Below, in pieces: positions 23,154 to 32,400 of a DNA stretch of 36,335 nt. A program made the position numbers and the translations under genes. Source of the stretch: an uncultured Propionibacteriaceae bacterium (GTDB taxonomy: Bacteria > Actinomycetota > Actinomycetes > Propionibacteriales > Propionibacteriaceae); the NCBI GenBank assembly GCA_937988865.1, contig CALKHV010000033.1, positions 1 to 36,335 on the forward strand. Direction: 5' to 3'. Position 1 is the stretch's first letter, and each line of letters begins with the position of its first letter. The notes under the pieces are model-generated. The model was not told where the DNA came from and did not search any database. It was given only the letters and a program-made list of their open reading frames with translations.

Positions 23154-24068
23154 GTGCCCCGCAGCCTGCAACCCGGCCAGACCCGTCAGATCCATGTCGT
23201 CACCCGCACTCCCGACGGGTGGGTCGACCAGCTGCTGCTCACCACCGACGACGTCCTGCTCGAGGCGCCCAACTGGACGATCGACGGATCGGCCCTCCTG
23301 CTCAACGGTGACGGGGTGCTGTGGCGATTCGACCTGGCGACGGGGGTGCTGGCCAGCCTCGACATCGACGTGCCCGAACTCAACAATGACCACGTGCTCG
23401 ACCCCGACGGCGTCCATGTCTACCTCTCGGCCATGGACGGTCACGTGTACCGCGCTGCGATCGACGGGGGAGCGGCGACGAGAGCCACGGACGACCGCTT
23501 CGGCGACGGATGGTTCCACTTCCTGCACGGTGTCAGCCCGGCCGGTGACGAACTGGCCTGGATCGGGCTGCGATTCGAGCAGACGGCAGACAACTCCACA
23601 GCGACCATTCCCGAGGTGTTCACGACGAATCTCACGACGGGCGAGGTGCGCCAACTGACGAACACCGGACGCCCGTCGGACGGCAGCGAGTACTCACCTG
23701 ACGGAGAGTGGATCTACCTCAACACCGAGCAGTTCAATGACGTGCCCGGAGCAGCCCAGATCGGACGCATGCACCGTGACGGCAGCGACGTCGAACAGCT
23801 CACCCACGACGACGCGGTCAACTGGTTCCCCCACCTCTCGCCGGACGACGAGTGGGCGGTGTACATCTCGTTCCCCACGGGGACGCTGGGTCACCCCGCC
23901 GACCTGCCGGTGACCCTCAAGGTCGTTCATCCCGCAGATGGTGGCTGGGAGGCGCCCGTCACCACCATCGACCTCTTCGGGGGCCAGGGAACGATCAACG
24001 TGAACTCGTGGTCACCGACCTCGGAGGCCTTCGGATACGTTTCGTACCCTCTCGGTGCGACCCCGTAG
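23154..24068 (+). CDS. TolB-like beta-propeller protein, cytosolic
   Basis: A 304-residue protein made of WD40-like/PD40 repeats. Units of the type GSALLLNGDGVLWRFDLATG, EYSPDGEWIYLNTEQ, IGRMHRDGSDVEQLTHDD and HLSPDDEWAVYISFPTG recur about every 45 residues. It resembles the propeller of TolB but has no signal peptide or TolB N-terminal domain, so it is probably cytosolic. No catalytic motif is visible; a carbohydrate- or protein-binding role would be guesswork. The start was set at GTG 23154 because AAAGGAG is 5 bases upstream; GTG 23148 overlaps that Shine-Dalgarno. Confidence 0.72.
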   Translation: MPRSLQPGQTRQIHVVTRTPDGWVDQLLLTTDDVLLEAPNWTIDGSALLLNGDGVLWRFDLATGVLASLDIDVPELNNDHVLDPDGVHVYLSAMDGHVYRAAIDGGAATRATDDRFGDGWFHFLHGVSPAGDELAWIGLRFEQTADNSTATIPEVFTTNLTTGEVRQLTNTGRPSDGSEYSPDGEWIYLNTEQFNDVPGAAQIGRMHRDGSDVEQLTHDDAVNWFPHLSPDDEWAVYISFPTGTLGHPADLPVTLKVVHPADGGWEAPVTTIDLFGGQGTINVNSWSPTSEAFGYVSYPLGATP

Positions 24069-24071
24069 GAT
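24066..24071 (+). promoter_or_regulatory. Candidate -10 for secA
   Basis: TAGGAT overlaps the TAG stop of the preceding gene and lies 30 bases before the secA GTG, leaving space for the AAAGGAA Shine-Dalgarno. No good -35 is visible. Confidence 0.45.
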
Positions 24072-24101
24072 GGGTGGGCCCACCGGAAAGGAACCCCACT
24101 C

Positions 24102-26912
24102 GTGAGTTTCATGGATCGACTCCTCAGCGTCGGCGAGGGACGCACCCTCAAGAAGCTGGAGAGGATTTCCGCACAGGTCAATTCCATCGAGGATGACTTC
24201 GTCGCGATGAGCGACGACGAGTTGCGTGCCCAGACCGGTGACTTCCGTCAGCGTCACGAGAACGGTGAGAGCCTCGACAGCCTCCTGCCCGAGGCCTTCG
24301 CCACGGTTCGCGAGGCGACCAGCCGCATCCTGTCGAAGCGTCCCTACGACGTGCAGGTGATGGGCGGCGCCGCGCTCCACCAGTGCAACATCGCCGAGAT
24401 GAAGACCGGTGAGGGCAAGACCATCGTCGCCCTCATGCCCAGCTATCTCAATGCGATCTCGGGGCTAGGGGTCCACGTCGTCACCGTGAACGACTACCTC
24501 GCCAAGTACCAGTCCGAGCAGATGGGACGCGTCCATCACTTCCTCGGCATGGACGTCGGCGTCATCCTGTCGCAGATGACGCCCGCCGAGCGTCGGAAGG
24601 CCTACGCCGCCGACATCACCTACGGCACGAACAACGAATTCGGGTTCGACTACCTGCGCGACAACATGGCGCTGTCACTGGACGACTGCGTGCAGCGCGG
24701 CCACAACTTCGGCATCGTCGACGAGGTCGACTCGATCCTCGTCGACGAGGCCCGGACGCCGCTCATCATCTCGGGACCGGCCGAGGACGACCACACCTGG
24801 TACCCCGAATTCGCCCGGTTGGTGTCGCGACTGCGACGCGACGTCGACTACGAGGTGGACGAGAAGAAGCGCACCGTCTCGGTGCTCAGCCACGGCATCG
24901 AGACCGTCGAGGACCGGCTGGGCATCGACAACCTCTACGAGAGCGTGAACACCCCGCTGATCGGCTACCTCAACAACGCCATCAAGGCCAAGGAGTTGTT
25001 CAAGCTCGACAAGGACTACGTCGTCATGGACGGTGAGGTGCTCATCGTCGACGAGCACACCGGTCGAACCCTGATCGGACGCCGGTACAACGAGGGTCTG
25101 CACCAGGCGCTCGAGGCCAAGGAAGGCGTCGAGATCAAGGCCGAGTACCAGACGCTCGCGACGATCACGCTGCAGAACTACTTCCGCATGTACACGAAGC
25201 TCTCGGGCATGACCGGCACGGCGAAGACCGAGGAGAGCGAGTTCCAGAAGATCTACGGGCTGGGCGTCATCGTCATCCCGACGAACAAGCCGATGGTCCG
25301 CGCCGACCAGAAAGACCTGATCTTCCGCACCGAGGAGGCAAAGTTCGACTCCATCGTCGAGGACGTCGTCGAGCGCCACGAGAAGGGCCAGCCCGTCCTG
25401 CTGGGCACCGCGTCCGTGGCGAAGAGCGAAGTCATCTCGCGTCTCCTCAAGCGTGCAGGTGTTCCCCACCAGGTGCTGAACGCGAAGCAGCACGAGCGTG
25501 AGGCTGCGATCGTCGCACTGGCCGGACGCAAGGGCGCCGTCACCGTGGCGACCAACATGGCCGGCCGAGGCACCGACATCATGCTCGGTGGCAATGCCGA
25601 ATTCCTCGCCGATGCGCATCTGCGCCAGATGGACCTCGATCCGGTCGAAACCCCTGACGAGTACGAGGCGGCCTGGCCGGCCGCGCTTGCCGAGGTCGAG
25701 TCGCAGGTGGCGGACGAGCACAACGAGGTCGTCGCGGCAGGTGGCCTGTACGTCATCGGCTCGGAGCGCCACGAGTCGCGTCGCATCGACAACCAGCTCC
25801 GTGGACGTTCGGGACGCCAGGGCGACCCCGGTGAGAGCAGGTTCTACCTCTCGTTGGGCGACGACCTGATGCGCCTGTTCAAGTCTGAAGTGGTCGAGCG
25901 CGCCATGGCCACCCTCAAGGTTCCGGACGACGTTCCGCTGGAGCACCGCTGGATCTCCAACTCCATCGAGAGTGCGCAGAAGCAGGTCGAGGGTCAGAAC
26001 TTCGAGATCCGCAAGAACGTCCTCAAGTACGACGACGTGATGAACCGCCAGCGGCACGCGATCTACGCCGACCGTCGCAAGGTGCTCGAAGGCCACGATG
26101 TCGAGGCCGAACTCCGGCAGACGGTCGACCGGGTGGTCGAGGCCGGCGTCCGGACCTTCACAGAGGGCTTCGCGGAGGAGTGGGATCTCGAGACCCTCTG
26201 GACGCAGATGACGACGCTGTACCCGGTGTCGCTCAACATCGCCGACTACGAGGGCACCCACGACGCGCAGGAGATCGTCGACGACTTCCTGGCCGATGCC
26301 CACGCGGCGTACGACCGCCGCGAGGAGGAGTTGGGCGAGGAGAACATGCGCGAGCTCGAGCGACAGGTGCTGCTCACCGTGCTCGACCGCAAGTGGCGTG
26401 AACACCTCTACGAGATGGACTATCTGCGCGAAGGCATCGGGTTGCGCTCGATGGCGCAGCGCGACCCGCTGGTCGAGTACCAGCGTGAGGGTGGCCAGAT
26501 GTTCGCGGCCATGATGGAGAGCTTCATGGAAGAGGTCGTCGGCTTCCTGTTCAACCTCGAGGTGCAGGTGCAGCCCCGGCCGTCCGTAGGGATCGTCGCT
26601 GGTCCCGGAGGGGGCGCCGTCACCAGCGCGTCCATCGAAGGACTCCTCGTGGGAGAGGCGACTGCCGAGCCGGTGGTCGAGCCGGAACCCGAGCCGGTCG
26701 CGCCTGCGCGTCCATCGATTCAGGCCAAGGGCCTCGGTGCGCGTCCGGCTCGCGAGGTCACCTACACGGCCCCGGACGAGAGTGGCCAGGCGGCCACTGC
26801 GCGTCCCACGTCGTCGGGCAAGCAGGCCTTCGCCAACGTCGGACGCAACCAGCCCTGCCCGTGCGGGTCAGGCAAGAAGTTCAAGATCTGCCACGGGCGT
26901 CCGGAGGTCTGA
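24102..26912 (+). CDS. secA: Preprotein translocase ATPase SecA
   Basis: Motor ATPase of the Sec pathway, 936 residues. Walker A is MKTGEGKT at 100-107, and Walker B/DEAD-like motif VDEVDSILVDEARTPLI is near 206-222. The preprotein cross-linking domain follows (about 225-370), then helicase motif SGMTGTAKTEE, motif VATNMAGRGTDIMLGG and RGRSGRQGDPGESRFYLS. A C-terminal linker rich in Pro/Glu leads to the zinc-binding SecB/ribosome site C919-x-C921-x8-C930-H931. The length and intact zinc tail fit the housekeeping SecA1. The GTG at 24102 has AAAGGAA upstream. Its 3' end overlaps the convergent Rv3235-like gene by 45 bases. Confidence 0.98.
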   Translation: MSFMDRLLSVGEGRTLKKLERISAQVNSIEDDFVAMSDDELRAQTGDFRQRHENGESLDSLLPEAFATVREATSRILSKRPYDVQVMGGAALHQCNIAEMKTGEGKTIVALMPSYLNAISGLGVHVVTVNDYLAKYQSEQMGRVHHFLGMDVGVILSQMTPAERRKAYAADITYGTNNEFGFDYLRDNMALSLDDCVQRGHNFGIVDEVDSILVDEARTPLIISGPAEDDHTWYPEFARLVSRLRRDVDYEVDEKKRTVSVLSHGIETVEDRLGIDNLYESVNTPLIGYLNNAIKAKELFKLDKDYVVMDGEVLIVDEHTGRTLIGRRYNEGLHQALEAKEGVEIKAEYQTLATITLQNYFRMYTKLSGMTGTAKTEESEFQKIYGLGVIVIPTNKPMVRADQKDLIFRTEEAKFDSIVEDVVERHEKGQPVLLGTASVAKSEVISRLLKRAGVPHQVLNAKQHEREAAIVALAGRKGAVTVATNMAGRGTDIMLGGNAEFLADAHLRQMDLDPVETPDEYEAAWPAALAEVESQVADEHNEVVAAGGLYVIGSERHESRRIDNQLRGRSGRQGDPGESRFYLSLGDDLMRLFKSEVVERAMATLKVPDDVPLEHRWISNSIESAQKQVEGQNFEIRKNVLKYDDVMNRQRHAIYADRRKVLEGHDVEAELRQTVDRVVEAGVRTFTEGFAEEWDLETLWTQMTTLYPVSLNIADYEGTHDAQEIVDDFLADAHAAYDRREEELGEENMRELERQVLLTVLDRKWREHLYEMDYLREGIGLRSMAQRDPLVEYQREGGQMFAAMMESFMEEVVGFLFNLEVQVQPRPSVGIVAGPGGGAVTSASIEGLLVGEATAEPVVEPEPEPVAPARPSIQAKGLGARPAREVTYTAPDESGQAATARPTSSGKQAFANVGRNQPCPCGSGKKFKICHGRPEV

Positions 26913-27362
26913 CACCGGCGCTGGGTGGGCAGGCCTGAGGGGCTGGAAGGCGCTGATGCGCCACCAGCCGCGGGCCTGGTCGAGGCGCAGGGCGATGACC
27001 CTGCGTCCCCGCGTCGCCTGGAACGACAGCACGACCTCGACGTGTCCGGCCTGACCGAGGGGCCGCTGACTGCGGACGCCCACCAGTCGGGCGTCCGTGA
27101 GCGTTCCCGTGGACGCGAGGTGGGTCAGCCTTGCCAGGACGGGATCCGTGGCGCGTCCCACGAGGTGACTCACAGGCCTGGTTCCCAGACCGATCTCGTG
27201 GATCGCCCTCGCGGCTGACCAGGCGACCGGATCGGGCAGACACTCCTCGACCCGGCCCTGACTTCTGGGGCCACCGACGTGGACGTCGGGCAGCCGGCCG
27301 TCGGGCAGCAGGGGATCGACTGCGGGGAACGACCAGGGCGACGCGGTCATGGTGACATCCAT
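26868..27362 (-). CDS. Rv3235 family (DUF6459-like) protein
   Basis: A 164-residue protein of unknown function. The central part matches the actinobacterial Rv3235 family pattern: AARAIHEIGLGTRPVSHLVG (about 50-69), V-L-A-R-L near 75, then a beta-rich segment HVEVVLSFQATRGRRVIALRLDQ...WWRISAFQPL (about 106-141). In Mycobacterium tuberculosis the homologue also lies near secA1. The first 45 residues are Pro/Gly-rich and low-complexity. The start is ATG 27362 with GAGG close by; ATG 27350 is an alternative. Its last 45 bases overlap the end of secA on the opposite strand. Confidence 0.72.
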   Translation of the reverse strand: MDVTMTASPWSFPAVDPLLPDGRLPDVHVGGPRSQGRVEECLPDPVAWSAARAIHEIGLGTRPVSHLVGRATDPVLARLTHLASTGTLTDARLVGVRSQRPLGQAGHVEVVLSFQATRGRRVIALRLDQARGWWRISAFQPLRPAHPAPVSDLRTPVADLELLA

Positions 27363-27406
27363 GCACCTCAGCGTGGCGGATCAGCGTCATTGCGCGACAG
27401 GGGGCC

Positions 27407-27415
27407 TGTGGACAA
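27407..27415 (-). promoter_or_regulatory. Single perfect DnaA box
   Basis: TGTGGACAA on the plus strand is TTGTCCACA on the minus strand, the preferred DnaA box of high-GC actinobacteria. It stands alone in the divergent region between the Rv3235-like and DUF6912-like genes. One box does not make an origin; chance or DnaA-dependent regulation are both possible. Confidence 0.35.
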
Positions 27416-27455
27416 CCCGGGGCTGTGACGAGGGGCCCTCGGCGGCTCAGCGGGC

Positions 27456-27461
27456 TATCGT
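27456..27461 (+). promoter_or_regulatory. -10 box for leaderless DUF6912-like gene and ku
   Basis: TATCGT, then 6 bases, then the ATG at 27468, with no Shine-Dalgarno. It is placed for a leaderless transcript that would also carry ku. Confidence 0.55.
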
Positions 27462-27467
27462 GGGCGC

Positions 27468-27944
27468 ATGCAACCCGTCCTGGTGTTCCTGCCGCTGTCG
27501 GCCCCCGAGGCACGCACGGCGGCGTCGGTCACCCTGCCCGGGCCGCTCGCCGGATTCGCTGTCACGCGCGAACTCGTGGACGCACTCGGCTACACGTCAG
27601 ACATGGATGAGGACGCGGAGTACGCGGCACTCGTGCTGGCGTCCGTGGCCGGACTGGCCCGGCATGGACGCCGACTCGTCCTGGTGGCCGAGGTGCCGCC
27701 CGACCAGGTGGGCCTGGGCGATGATCCATCCAACGGCGGCGTCATCCTCGCCCGGCTTGAGCCCCGCTGGGTCGTGTCGTGGTTCGCCGACGAGGCGTCC
27801 GTCGACGTGACCGCTGCCGCGCGGGCGGCGGCTGGGCTTGATCTGGACGACGCCTGGGACGTGGGCGCGGTCCAGGAACTCGTGGCGTCCCATGAATTGC
27901 TCTGGCACGGGCCCACCGAACTGACTGCCTATGGAGAGGACTGA
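27468..27944 (+). CDS. DUF6912-like protein
   Basis: A 158-residue soluble protein. It fits the pattern I associate with the actinobacterial DUF6912 family: a short N-terminal strand (PVLVFLPLS), FAVTRELVDALG, an acidic D-E-D-A-E-Y-A-A-L motif (about 45-53), a helix and then RRLVLVAEVPPDQV. A central strand pair VILARLEPRWVVSWFADE precedes a D-V-T-A-A-A-R-A-A-A helix. The C-terminus has LLWHGPTEL. Function is unknown. The stop is 3 bases before the ku ATG, so the two are co-transcribed; this does not prove a role in DNA repair. Confidence 0.65.
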   Translation: MQPVLVFLPLSAPEARTAASVTLPGPLAGFAVTRELVDALGYTSDMDEDAEYAALVLASVAGLARHGRRLVLVAEVPPDQVGLGDDPSNGGVILARLEPRWVVSWFADEASVDVTAAARAAAGLDLDDAWDVGAVQELVASHELLWHGPTELTAYGED

Positions 27945-27947
27945 CGC

Positions 27948-28775
27948 ATGCCCCGTTCACTGTGGAAGGGCGCGATCTCGTTCGGGTTGATCACGATTCC
28001 GGTCAAGCTGTACGGCGCGACCGAAGAGAAGGACATCTCGTTCCGCCAGGTGCACCCGGCGGACGGCGGCCGGATCAAGTACAAGCGCGTCTGCGAGAAG
28101 TGCGGTGAGGAAGTGCCGTTCGCCGAGATCGGCAAGGGGTACGAGGCGCCGGACGGACGCATGGCCATCCTCGACAAGGAGGACTTCGAGCACCTGCCGT
28201 TGAAATCGACGAAGGCCGTCGACATCGTCCAGTTCGTGGACGAGGAAACGATCGACCCGACCTACTTCGAGAAGACGTACGTGCTGGAGGCTGAGGGACC
28301 CGGCGCGAAGCCCTATGTGCTGCTGCGGGACGCCCTCGCCAAGACCGGCAAGTCGGCGGTGGTGAAGGTCGCCCTGCGGTCACGTGAATCGCTGGCGCTG
28401 ATTCGTCCCTCGGCGAATGTGCTGCTCCTGCACACCATGCTGTGGCCCGACGAGGTGCGTGACAATGATTTCGCCGCTCCGGCGCAGGACATCACGGCCA
28501 CGGACGCCGAGGTGGCGATGGCCGAGATGTTCATCGCCCAGATGGAGGGCGAGTTCAAACCCGAGGACTTCACCGACTCCTACCGCGAGGCACTGGACGC
28601 GGTCGTCCAGTCGAAGCTCGCCGGCGTGCCCTTCGAGGAGGGCGAGGAGCCCGTCACGGGCAAGGACGCGGACGTCGTCGACCTCGTCGCAGCCCTTCGC
28701 GCCTCGGTGGACGCCGCCAAGAAGCGGCGGGCGGCCGAGAAGGAGGCGCGGACGGACGAGAAGGCAGCCAGCTGA
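27948..28775 (+). CDS. ku: Ku protein (non-homologous end joining)
   Basis: Bacterial Ku, a homodimeric ring that binds DNA double-strand ends and recruits LigD. It has 275 residues. Typical features are the start MPRSLWKGAISFGLITIPVK, KYKRVCEKCG (about 44-53), GKGYEAPDGRMAILDKEDFE, the central VLLLHTMLWPDEVR and QSKLAGVPFE. The short C-terminus is Lys/Ala/Glu-rich (AAKKRRAAEKEARTDEK), the basic tail used for DNA threading and LigD contact. No ligD is adjacent in this window. The ATG at 27948 has GGAGAGG upstream inside the preceding gene. Confidence 0.97.
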   Translation: MPRSLWKGAISFGLITIPVKLYGATEEKDISFRQVHPADGGRIKYKRVCEKCGEEVPFAEIGKGYEAPDGRMAILDKEDFEHLPLKSTKAVDIVQFVDEETIDPTYFEKTYVLEAEGPGAKPYVLLRDALAKTGKSAVVKVALRSRESLALIRPSANVLLLHTMLWPDEVRDNDFAAPAQDITATDAEVAMAEMFIAQMEGEFKPEDFTDSYREALDAVVQSKLAGVPFEEGEEPVTGKDADVVDLVAALRASVDAAKKRRAAEKEARTDEKAAS

Positions 28776-28809
28776 CCGCCCTCGCGTCCATGCCGTACTC
28801 GTCGACGCA

Positions 28810-29292
28810 TCAACCCGCGGTGCGGGCGAGCCACTCGTTGCCGACGATCTGCTGCTGGTTGAGCGCTTCGAGCACGTAGGGCTCCGCCTGCTGCTCGAGC
28901 TTGCGTCCGAGGAACGGCACGTTGATGGTGATGTGGCCCTGGAAGCCGACGCTGGTCGTGCCGTCGCCCGTCGGACGCAGCGACGCCTCGCCCGCTATGT
29001 CGGCCGGCGCGCCCTGGACCACGACACGCATGGTGCCCGTGCGGGAGCCGTCGGCGGCGGCGTCCGACCAGTGCAGGTGCTGGTCCATGCTGAGTGTGGG
29101 ACCCACGAACTTCGCTGCCAGGGACGGCGCGGGCAGGTCGAGGTGCAGCACCGTCCCGGTGCCGTCGACCTCGACCCCGTGGCTGGTGGCGCCGCTCCTG
29201 AGGGCCACCTCCCCGAGCCACTCAGGGTCGACCATCATCGCGTGAACGGTGGCGGGGTCGGCGGCGAAGTGGTGGCGAATGCTGATGTCCAT
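28810..29292 (-). CDS. DUF2505 family protein (START-like fold)
   Basis: A 160-residue protein starting MDISIRHHFAADPATVHAMM, the typical DUF2505 opening with W-L-G-E-V nearby. It has a lipid-cavity-like beta pattern and the C-terminal helix NVPFLGRKLEQQAEPYVLEALNQQ. The fold belongs to the START/SRPBCC group that binds hydrophobic ligands, but no ligand is known for the family. The start is ATG 29292, where homology begins, 6 bases after a CAGAAT box; the frame is open further upstream into the gdh promoter but without conserved sequence. It is convergent with ku and divergent from gdh. Confidence 0.82.
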   Translation of the reverse strand: MDISIRHHFAADPATVHAMMVDPEWLGEVALRSGATSHGVEVDGTGTVLHLDLPAPSLAAKFVGPTLSMDQHLHWSDAAADGSRTGTMRVVVQGAPADIAGEASLRPTGDGTTSVGFQGHITINVPFLGRKLEQQAEPYVLEALNQQQIVGNEWLARTAG

Positions 29293-29298
29293 CCGGCC

Positions 29299-29304
29299 AT
29301 TCTG
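29299..29304 (-). promoter_or_regulatory. -10-like box for leaderless DUF2505 gene
   Basis: CAGAAT on the minus strand, 6 bases before the ATG, with no Shine-Dalgarno. It has the same hexamer and spacing as before yqgE. Confidence 0.45.
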
Positions 29305-29354
29305 GCACGGAGCGTTGCAGCCCCCTGAGCCTCGCCGGAGCCGGCTGCCTCGGT

Positions 29355-29360
29355 TAGGCT
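29355..29360 (+). promoter_or_regulatory. Candidate -10 for gdh
   Basis: TAGGCT, 47 bases before the ATG. The same hexamer is used before the trpS leader. A Shine-Dalgarno (AGGAG) is present here, so this transcript has a leader. Confidence 0.45.
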
Positions 29361-29407
29361 GGGACACCCGGACACGACGACGTGCCGGAAGCTCAGGAGT
29401 GATCTGG

Positions 29408-32400
29408 ATGGCTGTGATGCCCGCCACTGTCGACCAACTCATCGCCGACGTCGCTGCCCGGCTCAGCAACTGCCCCCCGGGGCCGGGACGCGAAGCATTC
29501 GTCGCCCACTACGTGCGCCACGTTGACGTCGACGAACTCCTGGCCGAGTCTGCGCAGGACCTTGCTGGTCTCATCGACCGGCACCTGGTGCTCGGGTCGA
29601 ACCGGGTGGAGGCCGATCCCCGCATCGACGTCTACACCCCGGGGGAGCCTGAGGACGCGTGGGACGCCGACGGCGCCACGATCGTCCAGGTTGTCACCGA
29701 TGACGGACCATTCATCGTCGACACCATCTCGATGACGGTCACGACGGCCGGCTGGAACATTCGCGAGGTCTACCATCCGCAGTTCCGCGTGGAGCGCGCC
29801 CTCACGGGCGAGATGCGTGCGGTCCCGACGTCCGACGGCCCAGGGCGGCCTGAGTCGTGGGTGACCCTCGAGATCACGGCCCCGTTGGGGACGTCGGCGG
29901 AGTCGCTCAAGGTCGACCTCCGTGCAGCGCTGGAGACGGGGCTCGACGAGGTCGAGGAGGCCGTGGAGGACCTCGACCACATGCGGACGCGCCTGGACGA
30001 AACCATCGACCTGTGCCGCCGGGCTCCGAGGTCGGCCGCTGAGGTGGCCGATGCGGTCGACCTGCTCACCTGGTTGGCCGACGACCATTTCACCTTGCTC
30101 GGCTATCGCGAGCACACGTACGCGGAGGGCCGCTTCGTCCCGGTGGTGGGCACCGGGTTGGGCGTCCTGCGACCGGACGGCAACCCGGCGGGGACGTTCG
30201 ACGCCCTGCCCCTCAGCGATCCGCCCGACCTCGTCATCATGACCAAGAACTCGGCGAAGTCGACCGTGCACCGACCCGCCTACACCGACTACGTCGGTGT
30301 CCGGATCCTCGATGCTGACGGGCAGGTCATGGGGGAGCACCGCTTCCTGGGTCTCCTCACGTCCGAGGCGTATCAGGAGTCGATCACCCACATACCCGTC
30401 CTGCGGGCACGAGCCGAGCAGATCCTGGCGCGCAGCGGCTACAGCCGGGATTCGCACGGTGGCAGGGCCATCCTGGCCACCCTCAACTCGTTCCCGCGCG
30501 ACGAGTTGTTCCAGGCGTCGGTCGATGAACTGTCGGCGATGATCGAGCCGATCTCACGGCTGAAGGAGCGTCGGCGCGTCCGGGTCTTCGTCAGACGTGG
30601 CACGTGGGGACGTTTCGTGAGTTGCCTGGTGTACCTGCCGCGCGACCGCTACAACACCGACGTCCGGCTGGCGATGATGGGCGTCATCCGCGACACGCTC
30701 GGCGCGGAGTCGCTCGAATACCAGGCCCAGGTCACCGAGTCGGTGCTCGCCCGGCTCTACTTCGTCGCCAAGATGCCCGATGATGCCCCGAGTGGGGGCG
30801 AGATCGACGTGCCGGCGCTCGAACAGCGCCTCGCGGACGTCGCGCGGGGCTGGGACGACCAGTTCTCCGACCTCGCCAGCCATCTGGCCAGCGAGCAACG
30901 GGGTGTCGACTTCCCGACCGGGTACAAGTCCGACTTCACCCCCGCCCAGGCCCTCGCCGACCTGGCGGCGCTGAACGCATTGCCCGACGAGGAGTCGATG
31001 GGCCAGGCGCTGTACGCCTCGGACGACCGGAACGATCGCGCCGACCTGCGGCTCAAGGTCTTCAGACGCAAGCAGATGATGCTCCTGTCGGACGTCATGC
31101 CGGTGCTCACGAGCCTCGGGCTCACGGTCGTCGACGAGTGGCCCTACGAACTCACCCTGCGCGGCGAACCCGCCATGGTCTACGAGTTCGGGCTCGCCCT
31201 GCCGCCCGGACAACACGCCCAGGACTGGGACGCCGTTGCCAGGCGACGCCTGATGGACGCCTTCGAGGCCGCGTGGCGAGGGTGGAGCGAGGCCGACGCA
31301 CTCAACGCCCTCGTGGCGACAGCCGCCCTGGACTGGCGTGAGGTGGCCCTGCTCCGGGCGATCGCCCGCTTCCTGCGGCAGGCGGGGTCGCCGTTCTCCC
31401 TGGCCTACCTTGCCGAGGCACTGACATCGAACACCGACCTGGCGATCGCGGTCGTCCGCCACTTCCAGGCGAAGTTCGACCCTGATCTGGCGGACGCGGA
31501 GCGCCCGTCCGCCATGGTCTCGACCCGGGAGGAACTCCTCGCGGGACTCGAGACGGTCGCGTCCCTCGACCATGACCGGATCCTTCGGCAGTTGCTCGCC
31601 GTGGTCGATGCGTGTGTCCGGAGCAACTGGTACGTGGTCGGCGCCCCCGCGCTGACGTTCAAGATCCTCTCGCACGACCTCGACCTGCTACCGCAGCCGC
31701 GTCCCGCCTTCGAGATCTACGTCTACTCGCCGCGCGTCGAGGGCGTCCACCTCAGGTTCGGCAAGGTCGCGCGCGGAGGGTTGCGCTGGTCTGATCGTCC
31801 CGAGGACTTCCGCACCGAGGTGTTAGGCCTTGTCAAGGCCCAGATGGTGAAGAACACCGTCATCGTGCCCGTGGGCGCCAAGGGAGGATTCCACCCCCGT
31901 CATCTGCCCAATCCTGCGGTCGACCGGGCGGCCTGGATGGCCGAAGGGGTTGCCTGCTACCAGGTGTTCGTGGGCGCACTGCTCGACCTGACAGACAACA
32001 TCGTGGACGGCGTCGTGGTGCCGCCGTCCCGCGTGGTCCGCCACGACGACGACGATCCCTACCTCGTTGTCGCAGCCGACAAGGGCACGGCAACCTTCTC
32101 CGACATCGCGAACGCACTCTCGATCGGACGCGGATTCTGGCTGGGGGACGCGTTCGCATCCGGTGGTTCGGTCGGTTACGACCACAAGGCCATGGGCATC
32201 ACCGCCCGGGGCGCCTGGGAATCGGTGAAGCGGCACTTCGCCGAACTCGGACGCGATTGCCAGACCGAGGACTTCACCTGCGTCGGGATCGGTGACATGG
32301 CAGGGGACGTGTTCGGCAACGGCATGCTGCTGAGCAGGCACACCCGGCTGGTGGCCGCCTTCAACCACCAGCACATCTTCATCGACCCGAACCCGGACGC

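Noticed and set aside
27407..27415. Replication origin from the perfect DnaA box
   Set aside because: Only one box, no AT-rich unwinding region, and no dnaA, dnaN or parAB genes nearby.
29249..29407. N-terminal extension of glutamate dehydrogenase from an upstream start
   Set aside because: The extra 53 residues are Arg/Trp-rich, run through the DUF2505 start and the gdh -10 box, and have no Shine-Dalgarno; the ATG at 29408 has AGGAG.
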